A stretch of 64,000 bases of DNA, taken from NCBI GenBank assembly GCA_002300355.1, contig NSGV01000001.1, positions 248,001 to 312,000 on the forward strand, given 5' to 3'. Both the position numbers and the translations under genes were made by a program. Below, one piece after another: positions 26,862-34,900 of this stretch. This DNA comes from Streptomyces sp. TLI_235. GTDB taxonomy: Bacteria; Actinomycetota; Actinomycetes; Streptomycetales; Streptomycetaceae. Every line of letters starts with the position of its first letter. Within the stretch, counting starts at the first letter, position 1. A model generated the notes under the pieces. It made no database searches, was not told where the DNA came from, and worked only from the letters and a program-made list of their open reading frames with translations.

Positions 26862-27704
26862 TCAGGTGGGCAGCGGAGTCGAGGTTCCGGCATCGCGGGC
26901 AGGTGGGCGCAGTACGGCGGCGGCGATGTCCAGGAAGTCGGCCGCGGGGCCCGTGCAGCCGTCCTGCGGCACCGCCAGGCAGGTCTCGACCGGGAGGATG
27001 TCGGTGACGGGCAGGTAGACGAGGTCGGGGCGGGAGTACGAGCCGGCGACGCTGACGGGGACGAGTGAGATGCCCAGTCCGGAGGCGATGAGTTCGAACT
27101 TCTCCTCCAGCGAGGACGTTCGCCGCCCGGCGTCGATGATCGCCTCGCCGTCGAGGTCGGCCGAGGTGAGGGTGGGCCGGTCGGCCAGCGGATGTGTCAC
27201 GGGCAGGCAGGCGACCTTGGTCTCGTGCGCGACGGGGACGGTGCGCAGCCCCGTGTCGTCGAAGGGGCGGCGGAGGTACCCGACGTGGGCGCGGCCCTCG
27301 CGGAGCGGTACGTCCCGCTCCCACCAGCGCAGCGGGAGGACGTCGACGACGACGTCCGGGTGGCTCGCCGTGAACTCCCGGACGGCGTCGGACACGTGGA
27401 GGCCGGGCGAGAAGGCGACGACCAGGCGCTGCTCGCCCCGCGCGGCCTCGTGCACGCGCTGCAGCGCCACGTCCACCACCGTGGTGATCCTCCGCGCCTC
27501 GTCGTACAGCCGGCGGCCCGCGGGGGTGAGCTCGACGCTGCGTGTGGTCCGCGCGAGCAACTGGCATCCCAGCTCTCGTTCGAAGGTTCGGATCTGTCGG
27601 CTGAGGACGGGCTGTGCGATGAACAGCGCCTGTGCCGCCCGGGCGAAGTGCCGGTGTTCGGCCACCGCGACGAAGTAGCGGAGCTTTCGCAGGTCCAGAT
27701 CCAT
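26862..27704 (-). CDS. LysR family transcriptional regulator
   Basis: A 280-residue LysR protein. The N-terminal winged HTH is clear: LRKLRYFVAVAEHRHFARAA, then FIAQPVLSRQIRTFERELG and LTPAGRRLY. The C-terminal co-inducer domain has the expected two-subdomain pattern. It is divergent from an SDR gene, with 101 bases between the start codons, the classical LysR arrangement, so it is likely to control the SDR and itself. The start codon overlaps the palindrome ATACC-N5-GGTAT. Confidence 0.93.
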   Translation of the reverse strand: MDLDLRKLRYFVAVAEHRHFARAAQALFIAQPVLSRQIRTFERELGCQLLARTTRSVELTPAGRRLYDEARRITTVVDVALQRVHEAARGEQRLVVAFSPGLHVSDAVREFTASHPDVVVDVLPLRWWERDVPLREGRAHVGYLRRPFDDTGLRTVPVAHETKVACLPVTHPLADRPTLTSADLDGEAIIDAGRRTSSLEEKFELIASGLGISLVPVSVAGSYSRPDLVYLPVTDILPVETCLAVPQDGCTGPAADFLDIAAAVLRPPARDAGTSTPLPT

Positions 27705-27717
27705 ACCCGGACGGTAT
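27703..27717. promoter_or_regulatory. Probable LysR autoregulatory site
   Basis: ATACC-CGGAC-GGTAT is a perfect 5-base dyad with a 5-base spacer. It overlaps the LysR start codon and lies in the divergent LysR-SDR promoter; a further GGTATT lies near 27733. Position and symmetry fit a LysR-type binding site. Confidence 0.55.
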
Positions 27718-27805
27718 CAATGCGGCTCGAAGGGTATTGGACGGCCGGTCGGACCGCTCGGAGACTCGGATCATGACAACTCGTCACCAGTTCGACAGGA
27801 ACGAC

Positions 27806-28501
27806 ATGACCGACACCCGCAAGACCGCTCTGATCGTCGGAGCCTCCCGGACCCTGGGCCTCGCGATGGCCGCCGAGTACCTGCGCCGCGACTGGGACGT
27901 CATCGGCACCGTCCGCGGCAGCCGGCGCACCGGCCTTCACGACCTGGCCGAGGCGTCCGGCGGACGGCTGACCGTCGAATCGCTGGAGATGACCGAGCCC
28001 GACCAGGTCTCGGCCCTGCGCGACCGGCTCGCAGGACGCACGCTCGACCTGCTCTTCGTCAACGCCGCCATCACCCGCGGCGACATCCCGATCGGCGAGG
28101 TCCCGGCGGAGATGTTCACCGAGGTGATGATCACGAACGCGCTGAGCCCGATGCGCGTCGTGGAGTGGCTGCGCCCGCTGGTCGCGCCGACCGGCACCGT
28201 CGGCGTCATGTCCTCGGACCAGGGCAGCATCGCCCTGAACACCGACGGCGGCCAGGACCTGTACCGGGCGAGCAAGTCCGCGCTGAACCAGCTGATGCGC
28301 TGCTCCGCCGCCCGCCACGCGGACGACGGGCGGACGGTGCTGCTGATGGACCCGGGCTGGGTCCGCACCGAACTCGGCGGCCCCGACGCCGATCTCAGCG
28401 TGGAGGAGAGCATTCCCGGGGTGGTGGAGACGATCGAGCGCCACCGCGGCAAGCCCGGTCTCCACTTCGTCGACCATCTCGGGCAGACCGTGCCCTGGTA
28501 G
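27806..28501 (+). CDS. Short-chain dehydrogenase/reductase
   Basis: About 231 residues from ATG 27806 (AGGAA upstream), or 242 from ATG 27773. The Rossmann start is TALIVGASRTLGLAMA, a variant of TGxxxGxG, followed by LDLLFVNAAIT (NNAG-like). The catalytic Ser is probably in GVMSSDQGSI and YxxxK is YRASKSAL, so the active site is complete. The C-terminus has DPGWVRTELGGPDADLSVEES, typical of SDRs reducing small carbonyls. It is divergent from a LysR gene that probably regulates it. The substrate cannot be predicted. Confidence 0.92.
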   Translation: MTDTRKTALIVGASRTLGLAMAAEYLRRDWDVIGTVRGSRRTGLHDLAEASGGRLTVESLEMTEPDQVSALRDRLAGRTLDLLFVNAAITRGDIPIGEVPAEMFTEVMITNALSPMRVVEWLRPLVAPTGTVGVMSSDQGSIALNTDGGQDLYRASKSALNQLMRCSAARHADDGRTVLLMDPGWVRTELGGPDADLSVEESIPGVVETIERHRGKPGLHFVDHLGQTVPW

Positions 28502-28583
28502 CGGAGGCGGAGGTGGTCGGCCGCGCGCGAGCCTGCCACCTCTGCCGATGCCGCCGCGTTGTCGGCGAGCCGGAGCAGCGCCC

Positions 28584-28875
28584 GATGGCCGGACCGGCAA
28601 GGTCGACCGGCTCTCGCAGGAGGTGGATCCTCCTTCCTGGTCGTCGACACCGGTCCGTGGATCTTCGGCAAGCACGTCCCGCTGCCCGCCGGCACCGTCG
28701 TGCAGGTGGACCAGGACTCCCGCACGGTCTTCGTCGACCGGTCGAAGGACGAGATCAAGAACGGTCCCGGGTTCGAGCCCGACCGCCACGAGACGGACAC
28801 CGGGTACCGCGAGAGGTACGCGGGCTACTACGGGCCGTTCTACGGCTACCCGGCCCGCTGGCCTCCCGTCACCAC
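28584..28875 (+). pseudogene. PRC-barrel domain protein remnant
   Basis: Frame fragments resemble the actinobacterial PRC-barrel family. DGRTGKVDRLSQEVD ends near 28626; one base out of frame it continues as SSFLVVDTGPWIFGKHVPLP, VFVDRSKDEIKNGPGFEP and a YYGPFYGYP tail. A single-base deletion around 28620-28630 explains the shift. I see no good start, the expected N-terminal 20 residues are poor, and no stop occurs in any frame before the terminator at 28891. It is therefore a decayed copy or a region with several sequence errors. An intact, different PRC-barrel gene is at 51392. Confidence 0.6.
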
Positions 28876-28890
28876 GAGACCGGAGTCCAC

Positions 28891-28927
28891 GGCGAGGCCC
28901 GCCCGCGCACCGCGGGCGGGCCTCGCC
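28891..28927. terminator. Strong bidirectional hairpin terminator
   Basis: A perfect inverted repeat with 17-base arms (28891-28907 and 28911-28927, GGCGAGGCCCGCCCGCG) and a 3-base loop. It separates the plus-strand PRC remnant from the end of the minus-strand gene at 28958 and can serve both. Confidence 0.88.
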
Positions 28928-28957
28928 GTGCGGCACGCCTCGGCGGGGCCGCGGGGC

Positions 28958-29419
28958 TCACTGCAGGTCCGCGGCCGCGATGCCCTGCAGCACCGTCCCG
29001 GTGGCCCGTGCCTCTTCGAGCCGATCCTCGAAGGCCTCCGCCTGGCGGTCCGGGGTGAGCCCGGCGAGGTCGGGCGGCCAGGTACCCGGCAGCATCACCG
29101 TCACCAGCACGCCGCCCGCCTCGGCGGCGGCCGACAGCCAGGCCGGCGGCGCCTCCATCGCGGGTTTCGGCTCCCACGCCTCGCGGCCGCCGACCAGCAC
29201 CAGCCGTTCGAACCGGCCCCCGCGGACCTGCACCACCGCGGTGGTCGTCGGCGTGCCGCCGGGTGCCACCACGAACCCGCTCTCCCAGGCGTCCACCGCC
29301 AGCGACCCGTAGTGTCCCTCGTCGACCTCGACGACGATCTCCGCGACGACGCCGTCGTCGTCGATCTCCCGCACCACCAGGGCCCACAGCACCGACCCGT
29401 CACCCGCAGCACCTGTCAC
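28958..29419 (-). CDS. Conserved hypothetical protein
   Basis: A 153-residue acidic protein beginning at GTG 29419 (VTGAAGDGSVLWALVVREID). It contains VVAEIVVEVDEGHYGSLAVD, an aromatic VDAWESGFVVAPGG segment and a helical, charged C-terminus (FEDRLEEARATGTVLQGI). There is no signal peptide or membrane helix. I do not recognise the family. It is alone on its strand, 189 bases from the divergent old yellow enzyme gene, with a strong terminator 30 bases past its stop. Regular codon use supports it as a real gene. Confidence 0.75.
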   Translation of the reverse strand: MTGAAGDGSVLWALVVREIDDDGVVAEIVVEVDEGHYGSLAVDAWESGFVVAPGGTPTTTAVVQVRGGRFERLVLVGGREAWEPKPAMEAPPAWLSAAAEAGGVLVTVMLPGTWPPDLAGLTPDRQAEAFEDRLEEARATGTVLQGIAAADLQ

Positions 29420-29608
29420 ATCGGGTTCAACGAGCCGGCCCGGCCGAGCACACGCCCACGAATGCCACCATCTCCTCTTCGGCCGGTCGCGAATGTGACG
29501 GCGATCACGGCGCGGCGCGCCGGGTGGGCGGAATGGCCCGGCGGTCGGGGCGGTTGGCGCCATGGAGTACATGCACATGCATCTGTCGTCCAGTGCCTGC
29601 GAGGAACC

Positions 29609-30733
29609 ATGACCGCCACCGCACCGTCCGCCTCCCGCGCCGCCGATCTTCTGTCGCGGCCCGTCGCCATCAACGGTCTGACCGTGCCCAACCGCATCGC
29701 GATGGCGCCGATGACGCGCATGTTCTCGCCGGGCGGCGTGCCGGGTGAGGACGTGCGCTCGTACTACGGCCGCCGTGCCGCCGCGGGCGTCGGTCTGATC
29801 GTCACCGAGGGCACCTACGTCGGCCACGACTCGGCGGGGCAGAGCGACCGGGTGCCGCGGTTCCACGGCGAGGACCAGCTGGCCGGCTGGGCGAAGGTCG
29901 CCGAGGCCGTCCACGCGGCGGGCGGCACCATCGCGCCGCAGCTGTGGCACATCGGCATGGTGCGCAAGCAGGGCGAGCCGCCCTTCGCCGACGCCCCCGC
30001 GGTCGGTCCGTCCGGTCTGCGGATCGACGGCACCGAGGACGGCCGGGCGATGACCCGGGGCGACCTGGACGACGTCATCGGCGCCTTCGCGGACGCCGCG
30101 GCGGCGGCCGAGCGCATCGGCTTCGACGGCGTCGAACTCCACGGCGCCCACGGCTACCTGCTCGACCAGTTCCTGTGGGCGGGGACGAACCGCCGCACCG
30201 ACGCCTACGGCGGCGACCCGGTGGCCCGGACCCTGTTCGCGGCCGAGATCGTGGAGGCGGTCCGCGAGCGCGTCTCCCCCACGTTCCCGGTGATCTTCCG
30301 CTACTCGCAGTGGAAGCAGGAGGCCTACGACGCGCGGCTCGCCGAGTCCCCGGAGGAGCTCGACGCGATCCTGGCGCCGCTCGCCGCCGCCGGTGTCGAC
30401 GCCTTCCACGCCTCCACCCGCCGCTACTGGATCCCCGAGTTCGAGGGGTCGGACCTGAACCTCGCCGGCTGGACGAAGAAGCTCACCGGCCGTCCCACCA
30501 TCACCGTCGGCTCGGTCGGCCTGGACGGCGACTTCATCCGCGGCTTCGCCGGCGAGGGCTCCCCGGTGCAGGGCATCGACAGCCTCCTGGACCGCCTGGA
30601 GCGCGACGAGTTCGACCTGGTCGCCGTCGGCCGCGCCCTGCTCCAGGACCCGGACTGGGCGGTCAAGGTCCTCCAGGGCCGCCACGAGGAGCTGAAGCCC
30701 TTCGAGGCCTCGGCGCTGCGGACCCTCAGCTGA
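29609..30733 (+). CDS. Old yellow enzyme family NADH:flavin oxidoreductase / alkene reductase
   Basis: A 374-residue FMN TIM-barrel enzyme. It contains VPNRIAMAPMTRMFSPGGVP (FMN-binding N-terminus), IAPQLWHIGMVR, FDGVELHGAHGYLLDQFLW (the conserved H-GAHGYL motif), RRTDAYGG and DLVAVGRALLQDPDW. The family reduces activated C=C bonds of enals, enones and nitro compounds with NAD(P)H. The ATG at 29609 follows GAGGAA. The frame is open far upstream into the PRC remnant, but conservation starts here. It is monocistronic and ends before a GC-rich hairpin. A likely role is electrophile detoxification. Confidence 0.94.
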   Translation: MTATAPSASRAADLLSRPVAINGLTVPNRIAMAPMTRMFSPGGVPGEDVRSYYGRRAAAGVGLIVTEGTYVGHDSAGQSDRVPRFHGEDQLAGWAKVAEAVHAAGGTIAPQLWHIGMVRKQGEPPFADAPAVGPSGLRIDGTEDGRAMTRGDLDDVIGAFADAAAAAERIGFDGVELHGAHGYLLDQFLWAGTNRRTDAYGGDPVARTLFAAEIVEAVRERVSPTFPVIFRYSQWKQEAYDARLAESPEELDAILAPLAAAGVDAFHASTRRYWIPEFEGSDLNLAGWTKKLTGRPTITVGSVGLDGDFIRGFAGEGSPVQGIDSLLDRLERDEFDLVAVGRALLQDPDWAVKVLQGRHEELKPFEASALRTLS

Positions 30734-30773
30734 GACCGACCGGCAAAGGGGTGCTCCCGCCGGCCGACCCGCA

Positions 30774-30792
30774 CCGCCGGGCCGGCCGGCGG
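30774..30792 (+). terminator. Hairpin after the old yellow enzyme gene
   Basis: CCGCCGG-GCCGG-CCGGCGG is a perfect 7-base dyad about 40 bases after the OYE stop and before the convergent small membrane gene. Position supports a terminator; high background GC lowers confidence. Confidence 0.5.
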
Positions 30793-30829
30793 GCCCTGCG
30801 CGCACCCGCCGCGGGCACCCGCCGTCGTG

Positions 30830-31030
30830 TCAGCCCGCCGGGCGTGACGCGCCGTCCGTCGTCGGCGGGTCTTGGCACGTGGGCGGGGGCGATGCGTCGG
30901 GGCGGGGGCGATGCGTCGGGGCTGCGGTGAGTCGGCGGGCCAGCCCGAGCACGGCCACGGCCACGGCCAGTCCCAGCCCCGTCGCGAAGAGTACGACTAC
31001 AAGCGCGAACACCGTTGCTGTCGCCTCCAC
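30830..31030 (-). CDS. Small single-pass membrane protein
   Basis: A 66-residue protein starting at GTG 31030 with GGGAGG upstream. It has one strong N-terminal transmembrane segment (TVFALVVVLFATGLGLAVAV), a short Arg-containing junction and a Pro-rich hydrophilic tail. The tail is encoded by a perfect 19-base tandem duplication, so the C-terminal sequence has been changed by a frame-altering repeat. It follows the STAS-domain gene by 33 bases on the same strand. Function unknown. Confidence 0.65.
   Translation of the reverse strand: MEATATVFALVVVLFATGLGLAVAVAVLGLARRLTAAPTHRPRPDASPPPTCQDPPTTDGASRPAG
30882..30919. repeat. Perfect 19-base tandem duplication
   Basis: The unit GGCGGGGGCGATGCGTCGG occurs twice head to tail (30882-30900 and 30901-30919) inside the 3' part of the small membrane protein gene. 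Nineteen is not a multiple of three, so the second copy is read in another frame. Confidence 0.95.
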
Positions 31031-31063
31031 ATCGACCTCCCGTGCATCGCGGCCCGGCCCGTA

Positions 31064-31432
31064 TCAGCCGGTGTCCGGCCGATTCCCCGGGTGGCGAAGG
31101 GCCTCCTTGAGGGTCTCGTACACGGGGAAGAGCCCGGCCGTCCCCGTGAGTTCCATGATCCGCCGCACTGCGCCGCTCGGCGCCACCAGCACGACGGGCA
31201 CGCCTCGGTCGCCGGCCGCGGCCCCGGCGGCGGCCAGTTCGTTGAGGCCGCTGGAGGCGAACAGTCGGACACCGCTCAGGTCGATCGCCAGCACGCGTGG
31301 GAGGCGGCCGATTGCCTCGGCCAGGACCCGCCGTACCTCGTCCTCGGTGTCCAGGTGGATGTCGCCCGCGAAGGTGCACACCACGGCCGGGCCGACCGCG
31401 ACCGTGCTGGTTCGCAGCTCCGTTCCGGACAC
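31064..31432 (-). CDS. STAS-domain anti-sigma factor antagonist
   Basis: A 122-residue STAS protein. It has TSTVAVGPAVVCTFAGDIHL, VLAIDLSGVRLFASSGLNEL (the D-SGV-F-SSGL phosphoacceptor region) and PSGAVRRIMELTGTAGLFPV. Proteins of this type bind anti-sigma factor kinases and are regulated by Ser phosphorylation, here probably within ASSG. The GTG at 31432 is chosen because AAGGAG lies upstream and the N-terminus then matches family length; an upstream ATG would add an Arg-rich non-conserved extension. No sigma factor or RsbW-type kinase is adjacent, so its partner is elsewhere. Confidence 0.9.
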   Translation of the reverse strand: MSGTELRTSTVAVGPAVVCTFAGDIHLDTEDEVRRVLAEAIGRLPRVLAIDLSGVRLFASSGLNELAAAGAAAGDRGVPVVLVAPSGAVRRIMELTGTAGLFPVYETLKEALRHPGNRPDTG

Positions 31433-31618
31433 GGCACCGCGCTCCTTCCGGGAACGGGCCGTCGCCGGTGGCCGGCGCGCCCCGACCCACCCGGCGACCG
31501 GCACGCGGTGTTCGGCCGCGCACCGGACCTCCACGGTATGCCGGGGCCGTCGGAACCGGCGGCCGCACCGAATTCGCACCGAATCCGCACCGTACCGAGT
31601 CCGCGCCGGGCCGCCGTC

Positions 31619-32641
31619 TCACCCGGCGGCGGGCCGCCAGCCGAGGGCGGGGCCGAGCACGGTGGCGATGTCGGTGAGGATCTGCACGTAGTCCTCGTAC
31701 TCGAAGGTGAACGGCAGCGCGAACGCGACCTCGTCGATCTCCCGGAAGGCCGGGTGCGCGTACAGCTGTTCGGCGATCTCCGCGGAGCTGCCGACGAGGT
31801 CGGGGGCGAACAGCAGGCGGGCCGGGCCCTGCGGCGCGGCCGTCCGCGGCAGGCGGGCGCGGGCGTACTCCCGGTACTTGGCGCGCTGCGCGGGGGTCGC
31901 GCTGTCGGTGGGGACGACGACCAGCCCCTGGGAGACCCGGGCGCGGGCCCCGGCGGGGTGGCTCTCCCGGAAGGCGCGGACGTGGGCGAGCTGGATGCTT
32001 CCGAAGTCCTCACCCTCCTCGGCCTTCACCACACTGCTGACCAGCAGGTTCATGCCGCTCTCGCCGGCCCGCCGGGCCGAGCCCAGGCTGCCGGCGCCGT
32101 ACCACATCCGGTCGCCCAGGCCGGGAGCGTGCGGCTGGACGCGGTCGGAGTACGCCTCGAAGCCCTCGGTGCCGCGGAAGCCGGTGGCGGTCTCGCCGCG
32201 GACGAGGTCGAGGAGGCGGCGCACCCGGGTGTGGCCGAAGTCCTCGGCGTCGGCGGTGTCGGGGTAGAGGGCGTCGCGGACGCGGTCGTAGTGCAGGGGC
32301 GGCCCGACGCTGACGCCGGGGTTGAGGCGGCCGCCGGAGAGGATGTCGACGGTGGCGAGGTCCTCGGCCAGCCGCAGCGGGTTCTCCCAGCCGAGCGGGG
32401 TGACCGCGGTGCCGAGTTCGATGCGGCGGGTGCGCTGGGACGCGGCGGCGAGGACGGCGACCGGTGAGGAGATGCCGAACTGGAGGTGCCGGTGGCGCAG
32501 CCAGACGCTGTCGAAGCCGAGGCGTTCGCCGAGTTCGACGAGTTGCAGGGTGGATTCGTGGCCCCGTCCCGGGTCGGCCTCGTCGAACAGGCCGATCGTC
32601 AGGAAGCCGAGCCTGCGCAGCGGTTGCGAGGGAAGGGGCAT
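31619..32641 (-). CDS. LLM-class flavin-dependent oxidoreductase
   Basis: A 340-residue luciferase-like monooxygenase: LRRLGFLTIGLFDEADP, ELGERLGFDSVWLRHRHLQF, LGTAVTPLGWENPLRLAEDL and LSGGRLNPGVSVG. It differs clearly from the LLM protein at 16213 and resembles the alkanal monooxygenase-like/MsnO8 branch. It probably uses FMNH2 with O2, with unknown substrate. The ATG at 32641 starts directly before the conserved region. It appears monocistronic. Its neighbours (old yellow enzyme, hydrolase, CMD and GST-like proteins) suggest a general detoxification neighbourhood, not a defined pathway. Confidence 0.92.
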   Translation of the reverse strand: MPLPSQPLRRLGFLTIGLFDEADPGRGHESTLQLVELGERLGFDSVWLRHRHLQFGISSPVAVLAAASQRTRRIELGTAVTPLGWENPLRLAEDLATVDILSGGRLNPGVSVGPPLHYDRVRDALYPDTADAEDFGHTRVRRLLDLVRGETATGFRGTEGFEAYSDRVQPHAPGLGDRMWYGAGSLGSARRAGESGMNLLVSSVVKAEEGEDFGSIQLAHVRAFRESHPAGARARVSQGLVVVPTDSATPAQRAKYREYARARLPRTAAPQGPARLLFAPDLVGSSAEIAEQLYAHPAFREIDEVAFALPFTFEYEDYVQILTDIATVLGPALGWRPAAG

Positions 32642-32882
32642 CGTGTTCCTCCGGGTGGGCGGGGGCGGTCGCCGGTCGGTCTGCGTCGCGGCCGCCGACC
32701 GTTCGGCCTCCAACTGCTCGGCAGGGACGATACCCGGGGACCGGCCGGCGGGTCGGCGGGTCGGCAGGCTCCAGGAGCCGGCCGGGGGGCGCCGGGCTGA
32801 CCCTCGGCGGCTGACCCGCCTGCTGCCCTCGCACGACCGCCGTCGGTACGGCCCGCACAGGGCCGCACCGACGGCGGTGGGA

Positions 32883-33614
32883 TCAGCCGAGGTGGCGGGC
32901 GAGGAAGCGGACGGTGCTGTCCAGCTCGAAGGCCGGGACGTCCGCGTGCCGCCCGGGGTTGGCGTGGAGCGTCTTCTCGGCCGAGGCCAGGGCGTCGTAC
33001 AGGGCCAGGCACTGCTCGCGTGGGACCCGCTCGTCGTCCCACTGCAGCAGGAACTCCACCGGGACGGTGATCCGCGCGGCGTCCCCGGCCGAGGCGGCGG
33101 CCCCGCCGAGGCCCAGCACCGCGGCGCGGACCCGCGGCTCGGCGGCGACGAACGGGACGCCGAGGCCGCAGCCCAGCGACACGCCCCAGTAGCCCACCGG
33201 ACCGGCGCCGACGTACGGGAGTTCCTGGACGGCGTCCAGCACCGCCCGCCACTCCGGGACGGTCTGACGGGCCACCATCGCCTGGAAACCGGCGATCAGC
33301 GGCGCCAGTGCCTCCCCGGCGGCCACCCGGGCCTGGTTCTCGGTCGCGATCCGGTCGTACTCCTCGACCGTGGGCCGGTCGCCGTGGCCGGGCACGTCGA
33401 CCGCCACCGCGGCGAAGCCGCACTCGGTGACGAAGCGGCGGGCGCGGGCGAGCACGTCGGGGGCCTTCTTGTGCTGTCCCCCGCCGTGTCCCAGCAGGAC
33501 GAGCGGACGGGGACCGGCGGCGGCGTCGGGTGTCCAGAGCACGCCGGGGACGCCGTCGAGGGTGAAGAGCTGTTCGCGGACGCCGTCGGACGACGTCCCG
33601 GAGGTGAAGCGCAT
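32883..33614 (-). CDS. Alpha/beta hydrolase (dienelactone hydrolase-like)
   Basis: A 243-residue alpha/beta hydrolase. The oxyanion region is LVLLGHGGGQHKKAPD, the nucleophile elbow GYWGVSLGCGLG (Ser in GxSxG), an Asp candidate is in LLQWDDERVP and the catalytic His candidate is in NPGRHADVPAF. This order is typical of dienelactone-hydrolase/acyl-peptidase type small hydrolases, which are soluble cytoplasmic enzymes. The ATG at 33614 matches family length; the longer frame upstream is not conserved. Substrate unknown. Confidence 0.9.
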   Translation of the reverse strand: MRFTSGTSSDGVREQLFTLDGVPGVLWTPDAAAGPRPLVLLGHGGGQHKKAPDVLARARRFVTECGFAAVAVDVPGHGDRPTVEEYDRIATENQARVAAGEALAPLIAGFQAMVARQTVPEWRAVLDAVQELPYVGAGPVGYWGVSLGCGLGVPFVAAEPRVRAAVLGLGGAAASAGDAARITVPVEFLLQWDDERVPREQCLALYDALASAEKTLHANPGRHADVPAFELDSTVRFLARHLG

Positions 33615-33750
33615 GAGCGTTTCGAGCCTTTCGGGGCCTATGCCTGTGTGGGCACTCCCCGGGCCATGCAACGGAGGGAGTCCCGACCTGTCACAGTGTT
33701 GATCGGTCCCACCTCCTCGGGTCGCAGGGCGCACGGCGACCCGGAACGTA

Positions 33751-33993
33751 TCACATGGGCTCCCTCCCGTGACCGCCCGCACCGGCCGGTCCCCCCGGTG
33801 GCGGCGCCGCGGACAGGCCGTGCAGCTGCCGGTCGTAGTCGGCCAGCAGCGCGCCGAGTTGGGCGAGCGATTCCGCGGGGACGTCGTCGGGGGCGGTGTC
33901 GACCACGTACCTGGCGGCGGCCACCAGCGAAGCCAGCTCGTAGGCGTGGAACGTGGCGCGGAGGACGGTCGGCCGTATCCGCTCCAGCTCCAT
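33751..33993 (-). CDS. Small hypothetical protein coupled to the CMD gene
   Basis: An 80-residue protein, MELERIRPTVLRATFHAYEL, followed by a helical segment with LAQLGALLADYDRQLHG and a Gly/Pro-rich tail. The ATG overlaps the upstream TGA by one base (TGATG), so it is translated together with the CMD protein. No known domain is seen. The coupling suggests a partner or accessory role for the CMD protein. Confidence 0.7.
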   Translation of the reverse strand: MELERIRPTVLRATFHAYELASLVAAARYVVDTAPDDVPAESLAQLGALLADYDRQLHGLSAAPPPGGPAGAGGHGREPM

Positions 33994-34391
33994 CACTGGG
34001 CCTTCGACCGGACGTAGTCCGCGACCTGGGCGAGCTCGGCGGCGAACCGGTCGTAGTCCTCCTGCATGCCGTTGATGTAGGCGCTCCAGCCGAGGCTGGC
34101 CTTCGCGTAGTGCACGGCCTCCTGGATCTCCTCGTCCGTCGCACCGAACAGCTTGGCGGCCTCGGTGTGGAACAGGGAGCAGTACCGGCACTTGGTCTCG
34201 GCGTGCAGTCCGACGCCGATCAGTTCCTTGTACTTGTTGGGGATCAGCGTCTCGCCGAGCTCGATCCGCTTGAAGATCTCCCACTCGGGGCCGAGCAGCT
34301 CGGTGGGGATGCTGGTGAAGAAGTGCGGCACCAGACCCAGGGTCTCCTTGATGTCGGCCTCGATCTCCGCACGGTTCGCCGGGGCAGCCAT
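33993..34391 (-). CDS. Carboxymuconolactone decarboxylase / AhpD-like protein
   Basis: A 132-residue CMD-fold protein. The AhpD-like redox motif is present as ETKCRYCSLFHTEAAKLFG: a Cys-x-x-Cys with a following His. It also has LIGVGLHAE and the helical NGMQEDYDRFAAEL end. Such proteins act as small thiol-disulphide reductases or peroxidase partners. GGAGG lies upstream of the ATG at 34391. It is first of a two-gene unit with the coupled 80-residue protein. Confidence 0.9.
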   Translation of the reverse strand: MAAPANRAEIEADIKETLGLVPHFFTSIPTELLGPEWEIFKRIELGETLIPNKYKELIGVGLHAETKCRYCSLFHTEAAKLFGATDEEIQEAVHYAKASLGWSAYINGMQEDYDRFAAELAQVADYVRSKAQ

Positions 34392-34900
34392 GACGGCCTC
34401 CTCCTCGCCGGCCCGCATGCCCGGCTCGGCCCCGTCCGCACCGAGCGCGGGCTCCGAGGGCCGAGCGCTCCCGCACAGCCCGCACGGCCCCCGCGTGGGG
34501 CTCCGTGCACCGGTGTGCGGCCCGCGGAGCACCCCGCCGGCGGCGGGCGGCGGCGGCATCAGGTCCTGACTCCACCGTACCCACGCCGACCTACGGACTT
34601 CCACGCCAGTGGCCCCGACGTTCGGGATCCGTAAGACCCGGGAGCCGCGGGGCGGTGCCTTCTCCGCCCGCCCGGCCTCGGCCCCCTCGACGCCGAGGTC
34701 CGCTCCCGGACCGTCGCACACCCCGGTCCGGGCGGCACCGGATCGAGCGACAAGAGCATCGACTGCAGGCAGGAAGGCCCGCTGACACGCGTTCAGCCCC
34801 GCACCTCGACCGCCGACCTGCGCCGTGTCCGCATCCGTCCCCTCCGTCCCGAACGACCGGGCAGCACGTGGCACCCGCCCCCGACGGCACCCGCCGGACG
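34392..34900. other. Intergenic stretch without a recognisable gene
   Basis: About 500 bases between the CMD gene start and the end of the GST-like gene. Open frames exist, but their translations are Arg/Pro/Gly-rich and match no family. One local dyad, CCCGACGTTCGGG, lies near 34615-34627. The promoter of the CMD operon should lie in the first 150 bases. I see nothing else. Confidence 0.6.

Noticed and set aside
29570..29582. ACATGC direct repeat and near-palindrome upstream of the old yellow enzyme gene
   Set aside because: Too short and imperfect to claim as an operator, and no linked regulator gene is present.
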